Origin: JBKBIP01 sp046297495
GTDB lineage: Bacteria > Planctomycetota > Planctomycetia > Gemmatales > Gemmataceae
Direction: 5' to 3'
Length of the DNA stretch: 64,000 nucleotides
Assembly (NCBI GenBank): GCA_046297495.1
Contig: JBKBIP010000013.1
Coordinates: 62,001-126,000, forward strand
The stretch's first letter is position 1, and each line of letters opens with the position of its first letter. The position numbers and the translations under genes are program-made. Shown one piece after another: positions 43,204 through 51,311 of this stretch. A model generated the notes under the pieces. It did not search any database and was not told the DNA's origin. It saw nothing but the letters and a program-made list of their open reading frames with translations.

Positions 43204-43731
43204 ATGAAATACTGGAAAACGCCGATTTATCCTGGTTGCGCGGTTCTCATACTGCTCATCGCGTCGTTATCCGCCCCTGCCGCCAACTATGTGATGGACT
43301 TTCAACATGACCGGGCGACGGCGCTCGGCAACCTCTGGGGCACGACCGCTGCGGAAGAGGGTGGGGATTGCCGCCTCTATTTTCACCAACGTCCCTTGGG
43401 CTGGACGGCTGGCCCCGGATGCGCGAAGCAGGGAAATGGGGTTCCCCAGGCTTTCCACGATGATCGGGACGCCTGCCTCATCCTGCTGACGACCCTCTGG
43501 CTGGGAGAAATGCCCTGTCCCAAACCACTCACGGATTCGCCCCCCACGGACGAGCCGCCCGTGATTGACGACGACCTTCCGCCGCCTGATCCCGAAATCC
43601 CCCATTTGCCGGAACCCTCGACGTTGCTGCTCGGCCTGATGGGGGCGGGACTCGTTGGTTGGCGACTCAGGCAGTCCCGCGCCAAGAAGCATGATTCTCC
43701 ATTAGCGCTGTCCACCGCCCCGCTGGGATGA
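43204..43731 (+). CDS. Secreted PEP-CTERM protein of unknown function
   Basis: A 175-residue protein with a signal peptide (VLILLIASLSAPAANY) and a C-terminal PEP-CTERM sorting signal: LPEPSTLLLGLMGAGLVGW followed by the basic RLRQSRAKK. PEP-CTERM proteins are handled by an exosortase and often belong to extracellular matrix; no exosortase gene is in the window. The middle part is short, with cysteines (CRLYF, GPGCAK, DACLIL) and a Pro/Asp-rich stretch (PPTDEPPVIDDDLPPPDPE) before the signal. The 13-residue tail after the basic cluster is longer than usual. It converges with the treY fusion gene, with 7 bp between the stops. Confidence 0.75.
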   Translation: MKYWKTPIYPGCAVLILLIASLSAPAANYVMDFQHDRATALGNLWGTTAAEEGGDCRLYFHQRPLGWTAGPGCAKQGNGVPQAFHDDRDACLILLTTLWLGEMPCPKPLTDSPPTDEPPVIDDDLPPPDPEIPHLPEPSTLLLGLMGAGLVGWRLRQSRAKKHDSPLALSTAPLG

Positions 43732-43738
43732 TTCACTG

Positions 43739-46700
43739 TTACGACTTTTTCTCCAGCAGTGCCACCGGGAACTGATTCAACACCGTTCCCAGCTCGAGGC
43801 TGGCGCCGCCATTGCGGGGAGCGGCGGGCACGGTCGCTCCCGTGAACAGGTGGCGATAAGTGGCACTCGCGGCCACGCGCGGTAATGGCAGATATGTGTC
43901 TCCCCACAGCTCCGCGCCCATGGGAGGTTGGCTGCCGCCCGTCAGCTGCATGAGTAACCGCGGCACGACGACGATGACCGACGCCTCCGCCACCGAGCGC
44001 TCGAACGCGCAAACGTGCTCGGCCTTGCTGCCCACGGCTTCCAAGGGAGAGTACGAACCCTCGATGAACAACCGCCGTTGCGCCTGGCGAAAGGTCAACG
44101 ACTGGTAAAGGACGTACATCTTGATCCGGCCATCACTGACATGAGCCAGCAAATCCTTGGTCAACGGCGTCAGGTCTGAACCGGCGCTGGCGATGCGACT
44201 CTTCAAGTCATGAAGCACATCCTGGCGGCGTTGGTAGTCCACGGGCCGGCGGTTGTCGGGGTCTACCAGGCTATAATCCCATAATTCGGTTCCTTGATAG
44301 AAGTCCGGCACTCCGGGGCAGGTCAGCTTGAGCAGCAATTGCGCCAGCGAATTCCAGAAGCCCACGTGCGTCAGCCGGCCTTGCAACTGCAACAAATCCT
44401 TGATGAACGGGTCTTCCTGGAAATTGTCGGGCAAGATGCGAAACACGAAATCCTGGACGGCCTTGTCGTAGTCGTGATTGGGGTTGATCCAGCTGGTATG
44501 CACCTTGGCCTCGTGAGTGGCTTTGCTCATGTAATTGGCGATGCGTTCGCGGAAGGTGGGAAAGGATGTGGCGGTGAGCGGCTCCGGCGGCCAGACGCCG
44601 ATCAGGGTCTGATACAACAAATACTCTGTGTTGCGATCCGGGACGGGAACGGCGATTCCCTCGACACGGGCTTTCTTGGCGGCGTTGAGCTGACTCCAGC
44701 GATTGAGGGCGGCCTGCCAGTCATCCGGGATTTCGGATAGGGCGTTCAGCCGCGCCCGCATGTCCTCGCTGCGTTTGGTGTCGTGCGTGGAGCTGCTGAG
44801 CATGGCGTGCGGCCAGTGCCGCGAACGGTCGCTATTCTGCCGGTGAAAGTCCGCCAAGGAAATGCCGAAGCTCTCCGGATGGCCGCCGACTTCATTGAGC
44901 GACACCAGCCGGTTATAGACGTAAAAGGCCGTGTCTTCCAAGCCCTTGGCCAGCACCGGACCCGTTACCTGTTGAAACTTGAGCACCCAGGCGATGATCT
45001 GAGGCCGATCTTCCTCTTGAAAATCATGGAGGTTGCGCAGCAACAAGGTGTCGCGAATGAAATCGAAAATGGCCTCGGCGGTGCGGGGGTTGCGGCTCTT
45101 GGCTTCCTTGACCGCCTCCTCGACGAAGCGGCGGTCGCGGGACGACACGTTATTGGCATCGGTGATGTAGGTGCGGTAGATGACCAGGGCCGCGATGATC
45201 TCGCGAATGGCGAAGGTCAAACTGTTCAGCGTGAAGTCTCGATAGCGGCGGTTCCCCTCGGAAATGCGGTCCAGGGCATGGCTCAACGAGTTGATCTCAC
45301 TAGCCATCGACACGAGCATGATGATTTTTTGGCAGATATTCATCAACTCGTTGAAATCCATCCGCCGGCCGATGAAGTTGCTGAAGATGGTATCGAAAGC
45401 GTCCCGATTAGCCTGATTGACGAACAGGCCGTTGACGGCGTTGAGGAAGTCGTAGCCGGTGGTGCCGAACACCGCCCATTCCGGGGGGAGCGGCTCGTTC
45501 TCCCCCAGGATTTTCTCGGCCACGACATACAATGGCCAACACGGCTGCGGCGCGTGCCGCGCCAAGACGTCCTCCATCAGCCGAGCGATTTCCTCATCCA
45601 AGTTCGGCAGGCCGCGATCGGGTCCCAGCAGGACCCGCACTCGGCGCCGCAGATATTCGTCTTGAAGCTGCCGGAAATAGCGCGTCGGGTCCCGCAAACC
45701 ATCGGGATGATCGATGCGCAGGCCGATGGCCTTGCCCTCTGCCAGCAAACCGAGAAACAGCTGATGGGTATCTTGAAAGACCTCCGGCCGTTCCACGCGA
45801 ATGGCGGCCAATTCGTTGATGTCGAAGAACCGCCGGTAATTGATTTCATCCGTCGCCACCCGCCAGAAAGCGGGTCGATACACCTGATCCTCCAGCAATT
45901 TGTCCAAGGGGTCGAAACTGCTCGGATCGCCGACGCTGCCATTGAAGAATTGCACGGTGGCTTGGATGGCGGCGCGGACTTCGGGGCTGCTGCTGAGCAA
46001 ATTAGCAATGCGCCTCTTGATTACTTCTTTTTCACGATTTCTCTCGATGACCTTCTCCGGTGGTAGTTCGGTGCGCGGCGGCAGGTAGCCCAGAGCGGTG
46101 ATGATGCTGTGCAGTTCCTGAACATATTCATGATCGGCGCCCAAAGTTTCCTCTAACTTCGGCAACGGCTGTTCCAGGATGGGAATGTACGTGCGCGGCG
46201 CGAGCGGCAAGCGGAAGCTGTAGTAATGCACGACGAAACCGCCGTCCTCGTAAGCGAGCTGCATCTTGCCGCTCTCCAGGACGGCGCCATATTGGTCCTC
46301 CAACACCGGCAGCAAGACCTTGTTGTCCAGGCGCGGATTGGCCGGGTGCCAATCGATGTCGAAGTAGTTGGCGTACACGGAGCTGGGGCCGTTTTCCAGC
46401 ACGTCTTGCCACCAAAGATTGCTGGGGTCGCCGACGCCCATGTGATTGGGGACCGTGTCCAGCACCAGCCCGAGTTGGTGCTGGCGCAGCGCGTCGGTGA
46501 AGGCGTCGAACGCTTCCGCTCCCCCCAGCTCGGGATTTAGACAACTGGGATCGCAGATGTCGTATCCATGCGGACTACCGGCACGGGCCTTGAGAATGGG
46601 GGAAGCATACACATCGCTGATGCCCAATTCTCGCAAATAAGCAACCAGGGGCAAGGCGTCCCGAAAGGTGAAGCCCTGGTTGAATTGCCAACGGTATGTC

Positions 46701-49213
46701 GCCAGCGGGATACGGGGCTGGCGCATGAGTTGCTCAACGAGCTGGCTAAGCGTTGGGGACTGGCTCACATTAGTCACTTTCTGTTGAAAATCGCCGACCT
46801 GCACGCCCAATTGGTTCCCTAACGCGATGAAACGATCCACCCAGAGCTGGATGTTTTCCTGACCGAGCAGGGCCTGTCCCTGGTACTCGGCATAGACGAC
46901 CTGCAGCAGGGAATAATAGGCGTTCTGGGCCTGCCACAGGTCCACCTCAAAAGGGAGCGCGCGGGCCAACTCCACCATGTTGGACAACGACTCGAGTATG
47001 GCCATGTTGGACGGTTGCGAGCGAAAGCGCTGGGACAATCGGCTAATGGTTTTTTTGAAACGATACGCCAAGCCAGGCGTGTCCAGGTCCACGTTCCAGG
47101 TTTGGGCATCGGTGAACAACTTGCGGATGTGACCAACATCTGGCTCGTCATCCTCCAAGGCCCAGCGTAAATCGGTGTTGATGACGAAGGTGGCGGCCGT
47201 CTGGAACGCGCGCGGCAGAGGGATTGACAAATCCTTGACGAACCGCATGGCTGGCAGCAGGCTTTCGTACAGCCGGCGGTAGGTTTGTTCCGCCTCGGTC
47301 AAGGTCGAGTGCAGCACCAGGCGCGTCAGCTTGCGCTGTTCGTCGCGGAAGAGCGACTTGAGCGAATACATGGAGCCGCCGAAGTGCTTGTCGAACAGCC
47401 GCACGATCTCCGGGAACTCGGCCCGGTTGAACGCTTGCGACAGCTCCTTGACCAACGTGGGATAGGCGCCGTTGGCCTCCCCCGCGCGGACGCCGCAGGT
47501 GACATTGTGATCGCCGAAGTGCAACACGCCGTACACCACCGTCGTCGTTTCCCAGGTGATCCGCGAGGTGATGCGCGACCGCCCCACCAGCAACTTGGCT
47601 TTGCCCGCCTCGAAGGTATTGCCTTGCTCGCGCTCGACCTCGTAGCAATACACGGTGGACTGCTCCGGGAAGGACTCGAACAAGGCGCTGACGGCGTAAT
47701 GTGCGCCGACCGCCACCCAGTCCACCAGGGCCGGCTTCACCCATTTCTCATAGATGTGCCGACCATCGCGGTGCTCGGGGATGTTGCTTTTGGCGCGTTC
47801 TAAAAATTCCAGATAACGCGGCTCCAGGTCATCGCCAAACAGATCATGGGCCAATTGAAGGACGCGCCCGGAATAAGCGATGATTTGCACCGTTTCGATG
47901 CCGGAAATCTCGTCAAAGAACCAACCGCAGCTGGTGTACATCAGCTGGGCGTGGCGCTGCAGCTCCAATAACTTGAGCGCGCGGCTGATTTCCGCGTCAT
48001 TGAGGTCACGGAGGGCGTGGCGTTGGAGAAAGCGCTGGATGCTGTCGGGGGAACGGTCCAGGATGACTTGAATATAATCGTTGCGCGCTCCCCACGGATC
48101 GCGCAACAGCTCCTTGGCGTGTTTCTCGAAACAGGGGGCGACGGTGTCGCGCAGCCAATCGAGGGCTTCCCGGAGAGGACCGCGCCACTCCTGATGCCAG
48201 CCCGGACGGCCGCTGTTGCAGCCGCAGTTGCTCCGCCAGCGCTCGATGCCGTGCATGCAGCTCCAGGCGGTGCTCTCGATGATTTCGACTTCCTGGGTGG
48301 GCGGGTGCTTCTCCAGGTACTCGCCGTAATTGGTGAGCTTGGCCAGGTCGTGCGTCTCGATGTGGTGCAGCGCATACGCCAAAGCCATGTCACCATGCGG
48401 ATGGTGATGGCCATACGATTCGCCATCGGTGGCAATGTGAACCAGTTGTGGATGGGAGCGGTCACTGGTGAACGCCGACAGCAGCCGATGGGCGAAGGTC
48501 TCTCCCTTGGTGAGCAGCTTCTCGAAAGCGACAGCCCGTGAGATGGGGCCATCGTAGAAAAACACCGCCAGGCCGCGCCCAGACGGCAACCGCTGCAAAT
48601 AGACCGAAGTGGGATCAATATGACCGCCGGTCACATCCTTCCAGTCATCGCTGTCCAACGACCGCACACGCCGGGCCTGGTACGGTGACAAGACGATGAA
48701 ACGGATGCCCATCTCCGCCATGATGTCGAGCGTTTCCAAATCGACGGCGGTTTCCGCCAGCCACATCCCCTCCGGCTTGCGTCCAAAGCGGTGCTCGAAG
48801 TCGCGGATGCCCCACAGAACCTGCGTGTGTTTGTCGCGGCGGTTGGCCAACGGCATGATGATGTGATTATACACTTGAGCCATGGCCGAGCCGTGGCCGC
48901 TGAAGAGTTTTTGACTTTCCTGGTCCGCCGCCAAAATCGCTTGGTACACGTCGGGAACCTTTTCTTCCATCCACGAAAGTAAGGTCGGCCCGAAGTTGAA
49001 ACTGATCTTGGCGTAGTTGTTGACGATTTGGACGATCCGTCCCTCGTCGTCGAGAATGCGCGAAGTCGCGTTGGGGGCATAGCATTCCGCGGTGATGCGC
49101 TCATTCCAATCGTGATAGGGATAAGCGGAATCTTGCAGCTCCACCGCTTCGAGCCACGGATTCTCGCGCGGGGGCTGGTAAAAGTGCCCGTGAATGCAGA
49201 TGTAACGTTGCAT
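43739..49213 (-). CDS. treY: GH57 (DUF3536) enzyme fused to maltooligosyltrehalose synthase TreY
   Basis: An 1824-residue fusion. Residues 1 to ~830 are a GH57-type enzyme of the DUF3536 kind: HGHFYQPPREN (motif 1), GMWLAETAVDLETL with Glu154 as expected nucleophile (like W-L-T-E), and IATDGESYGHH with Asp263 as expected acid/base (like D-D-G-E). Both are intact, so this half should act on alpha-glucan. Residues ~834-1824 are GH13 TreY, which turns the reducing end of a glucan chain into a trehalose unit: VLDTVPNHMG, GLRIDHPDGL (Asp1168 nucleophile), VAEKILGE (Glu1233) and SSTHDTKRSEDMRARL (Asp1478). It is the last gene of the alpha-glucan cluster, 3 bp after treZ, with a GGAGAGG site. I do not recall this fusion from the literature. 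Confidence 0.92.
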   Translation of the reverse strand: MQRYICIHGHFYQPPRENPWLEAVELQDSAYPYHDWNERITAECYAPNATSRILDDEGRIVQIVNNYAKISFNFGPTLLSWMEEKVPDVYQAILAADQESQKLFSGHGSAMAQVYNHIIMPLANRRDKHTQVLWGIRDFEHRFGRKPEGMWLAETAVDLETLDIMAEMGIRFIVLSPYQARRVRSLDSDDWKDVTGGHIDPTSVYLQRLPSGRGLAVFFYDGPISRAVAFEKLLTKGETFAHRLLSAFTSDRSHPQLVHIATDGESYGHHHPHGDMALAYALHHIETHDLAKLTNYGEYLEKHPPTQEVEIIESTAWSCMHGIERWRSNCGCNSGRPGWHQEWRGPLREALDWLRDTVAPCFEKHAKELLRDPWGARNDYIQVILDRSPDSIQRFLQRHALRDLNDAEISRALKLLELQRHAQLMYTSCGWFFDEISGIETVQIIAYSGRVLQLAHDLFGDDLEPRYLEFLERAKSNIPEHRDGRHIYEKWVKPALVDWVAVGAHYAVSALFESFPEQSTVYCYEVEREQGNTFEAGKAKLLVGRSRITSRITWETTTVVYGVLHFGDHNVTCGVRAGEANGAYPTLVKELSQAFNRAEFPEIVRLFDKHFGGSMYSLKSLFRDEQRKLTRLVLHSTLTEAEQTYRRLYESLLPAMRFVKDLSIPLPRAFQTAATFVINTDLRWALEDDEPDVGHIRKLFTDAQTWNVDLDTPGLAYRFKKTISRLSQRFRSQPSNMAILESLSNMVELARALPFEVDLWQAQNAYYSLLQVVYAEYQGQALLGQENIQLWVDRFIALGNQLGVQVGDFQQKVTNVSQSPTLSQLVEQLMRQPRIPLATYRWQFNQGFTFRDALPLVAYLRELGISDVYASPILKARAGSPHGYDICDPSCLNPELGGAEAFDAFTDALRQHQLGLVLDTVPNHMGVGDPSNLWWQDVLENGPSSVYANYFDIDWHPANPRLDNKVLLPVLEDQYGAVLESGKMQLAYEDGGFVVHYYSFRLPLAPRTYIPILEQPLPKLEETLGADHEYVQELHSIITALGYLPPRTELPPEKVIERNREKEVIKRRIANLLSSSPEVRAAIQATVQFFNGSVGDPSSFDPLDKLLEDQVYRPAFWRVATDEINYRRFFDINELAAIRVERPEVFQDTHQLFLGLLAEGKAIGLRIDHPDGLRDPTRYFRQLQDEYLRRRVRVLLGPDRGLPNLDEEIARLMEDVLARHAPQPCWPLYVVAEKILGENEPLPPEWAVFGTTGYDFLNAVNGLFVNQANRDAFDTIFSNFIGRRMDFNELMNICQKIIMLVSMASEINSLSHALDRISEGNRRYRDFTLNSLTFAIREIIAALVIYRTYITDANNVSSRDRRFVEEAVKEAKSRNPRTAEAIFDFIRDTLLLRNLHDFQEEDRPQIIAWVLKFQQVTGPVLAKGLEDTAFYVYNRLVSLNEVGGHPESFGISLADFHRQNSDRSRHWPHAMLSSSTHDTKRSEDMRARLNALSEIPDDWQAALNRWSQLNAAKKARVEGIAVPVPDRNTEYLLYQTLIGVWPPEPLTATSFPTFRERIANYMSKATHEAKVHTSWINPNHDYDKAVQDFVFRILPDNFQEDPFIKDLLQLQGRLTHVGFWNSLAQLLLKLTCPGVPDFYQGTELWDYSLVDPDNRRPVDYQRRQDVLHDLKSRIASAGSDLTPLTKDLLAHVSDGRIKMYVLYQSLTFRQAQRRLFIEGSYSPLEAVGSKAEHVCAFERSVAEASVIVVVPRLLMQLTGGSQPPMGAELWGDTYLPLPRVAASATYRHLFTGATVPAAPRNGGASLELGTVLNQFPVALLEKKS

Positions 49214-49216
49214 GAA

Positions 49217-51073
49217 CTACCTCTCCGACCGGCTGTACAATACCAAGGATCGAGGAGCCGCCGTGATGGTTATCCCTCCTTCCGAATCCAACTGTTCGGG
49301 CAACTCACTGCCGCCTCCCTGCCACCGGGTCGCTGCCGAATCCAGCAGCTGGCGCCAGGTTCCGACCGGCGCTGGCACGGACACGGCGACTGGATCAGCG
49401 CCAAAGTGATACAGCGCCCACACGGCCCCAGTCCCGTCCGCCGTCCAGCGATGCACGTACAGAGCTTTTTCCTTCTCCAGGCCAATGACTTCCTGATGGT
49501 CCTTACTGAGCAGGGACAGCGCTGGATGCGCCTTGCGTATCCGGAGCAGCTCGCGGTAAAACTCCCACAAGATTTGATGATGTCCCTCGTGCCGCGGGTG
49601 GTGCCGCAGTATGGCCGATTGGAACGTCTCCTCGGCCTGCGGATCGGGTAACTCACCTTGCCACTCAAACGCGGCGAATTCTTGCCGGCGGCCTTGTCGC
49701 ACGGCCTCCACCAAAGCGGGGTCGCCGTGACTGATAAAATATGGAAAGGGGGCTGTCTCGCCAAACTCTTCCCCCATGTACAACATGGGGAGATAAGGAG
49801 ACAGGATCACGACGCCAGCGGCCAATTTAAGCCCTTCCAGATCGGTCAACCGGCTCAGACGGTCCCCCAGCGCCCGGTTGCCGATCTGATCGTGATTCTG
49901 AGAGCACACCACGAACTGCCAGGCCGGTTGCTGCTTGGGAGAGTTACCATGCCGGCGCCGGCGGTGCGGCGCGTGCTGGCCCGCGTAGGTGAAACCATCG
50001 CGGTAGGCGCGGGCCAGGTGCTCGATGGTGCCAAAGTCTTGATAATACCCGTCCCGCTCGCCGGTTAGCAGCGTGTGAATGCCGTGGTGCAGGTCGTCCG
50101 CCCATTGAGCGTCGAGACCAAAACCACCCAGCTCACGTGAGCGAATCAACCGGGTGTCGTTCAGATCACTTTCGGCAATCAGATAAAAGCGCCGATTGCA
50201 GGCGGTGGCTTGGCGTTCGGCAGCGACGGCTAACTCTTGTAGGAATGGTTCCGCCGAAAAATCCAGAATGGCATGAACGGCATCCAGACGCAAGGCATCC
50301 ACATGACAATCGGTGAACCAATACAAAGCGTTCTCGATGAAATAGCGCCGTACCTCATCACTGTGCGGCCCGTCGAAGTTCATCGCCAAACCCCACGGGG
50401 TATGATAAAAGTCGGTGAAGTAGTGGCCGTACTCCCCCAGGTAATTCCCTTCCGGGCCGAGGTGGTTGTACACCACGTCCAGAATGAGCGCCAACCCCTT
50501 TTGATGACAAGCATCCGCGAGACGTTGCAAGCCGCGCGGCCCATTGTAGGTATTCTGCGCCGCGAACGGATAGACGCCGTCATACCCCCAGTTGCGGCTG
50601 CCGGGAAATTGGGACACCGGCATGATCTCGACCGCCGTGATCCCCAATTCCTTCAGGTAATCCAATTTGCCAATGACCCCGTCGAACGTCCCTTCCGCGG
50701 TGAAGGTACCGACGTGCAACTCGTAGATGACATAATCTGGTAACGAAAGGCCGAACCAGGCGTCGTCGTGCCAGTCGAAGCGTGGATCAAAGACTTCCGA
50801 GGGACCGTGGACCCCTTCGGGTTGATAGCGCGACGCGGGATCGGGACGTTCCTTGCCGCCGTCCAGACGAAAGAAGTAGCGACTGCCCGGCGGCACATCG
50901 TCGATGATGCCTTCAAAGTAACCATTCGCCGTCGCCGTGAGTGGTTCCAGGCGCACGCGCGGCGCGATCAAGCGCACCTCCACTTGCTGGACCTTCGGCG
51001 CCCAGACGCGGAAGCTCGTGCGATGGTTCCCCAGGTAAATCGCCCCCAGGGATAATGATTGTGGTGTACTCAT
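49217..51073 (-). CDS. treZ: Maltooligosyltrehalose trehalohydrolase TreZ
   Basis: TreZ cuts trehalose off the chain end made by TreY. The 618-residue protein begins with an N-terminal beta-sandwich domain (RTSFRVWAPKVQQVEVRLIA) followed by a GH13 barrel and a C-terminal beta domain. Motifs: DVVYNHLGPEGNYL, ALRLDAVHAILD with the nucleophilic Asp (~residue 250), LIAESDLND with the acid/base Glu and SQNHDQIGNRALGDRL. PMLYMGEEFGETAPFPYF is typical. The ATG at 51073 is chosen because it fits the family start (GAIYLGNHR); the 51 upstream residues in the open frame are not coding. treY lies 3 bp downstream; glgX lies 238 bp upstream, with hairpins between. Confidence 0.95.
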   Translation of the reverse strand: MSTPQSLSLGAIYLGNHRTSFRVWAPKVQQVEVRLIAPRVRLEPLTATANGYFEGIIDDVPPGSRYFFRLDGGKERPDPASRYQPEGVHGPSEVFDPRFDWHDDAWFGLSLPDYVIYELHVGTFTAEGTFDGVIGKLDYLKELGITAVEIMPVSQFPGSRNWGYDGVYPFAAQNTYNGPRGLQRLADACHQKGLALILDVVYNHLGPEGNYLGEYGHYFTDFYHTPWGLAMNFDGPHSDEVRRYFIENALYWFTDCHVDALRLDAVHAILDFSAEPFLQELAVAAERQATACNRRFYLIAESDLNDTRLIRSRELGGFGLDAQWADDLHHGIHTLLTGERDGYYQDFGTIEHLARAYRDGFTYAGQHAPHRRRRHGNSPKQQPAWQFVVCSQNHDQIGNRALGDRLSRLTDLEGLKLAAGVVILSPYLPMLYMGEEFGETAPFPYFISHGDPALVEAVRQGRRQEFAAFEWQGELPDPQAEETFQSAILRHHPRHEGHHQILWEFYRELLRIRKAHPALSLLSKDHQEVIGLEKEKALYVHRWTADGTGAVWALYHFGADPVAVSVPAPVGTWRQLLDSAATRWQGGGSELPEQLDSEGGITITAAPRSLVLYSRSER

Positions 51074-51160
51074 GGTGTCCGTCTCAATAAGAGAAAGAAA
51101 AACTACCCCAGCCGGAGGCGTTGGGCAATGTTGGGTCGGGATCATGCCCTCGTTCCGGGG

Positions 51161-51211
51161 AGTCGTCGGTTCACGCGTGTTGCCAACGATCCACGCGAAC
51201 CGACAAATCCC
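51161..51211. repeat. Hairpin repeat (GATTCATCG family), copy 4, in the glgX-treZ gap
   Basis: TCGGTTCACGCGTG on the left (within 51161-51179) and CACGCGAACCGA on the right (51192-51203) form a hairpin 90-140 bp upstream of the treZ start. It is related to the other copies by the TCGGTTC-CGCG arm. Confidence 0.5.
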
Positions 51212-51273
51212 TAGAGCGGTTCGCATTCGGGAGCGCCGACTTTTCAGTACGCCGTAGGCGTTTCACTACTTAG

Positions 51274-51307
51274 CCCAGGGTTGCGAGCGGAGCGCGCGCA
51301 CCCTGGG
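51274..51307. repeat. Hairpin immediately after glgX
   Basis: CCCAGGGT (51274-51281) and ACCCTGGG (51300-51307) pair 4 nt past the glgX stop on the minus strand. It may partly end transcription within the glucan cluster. Confidence 0.55.
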
Positions 51308-51311
51308 ACAC

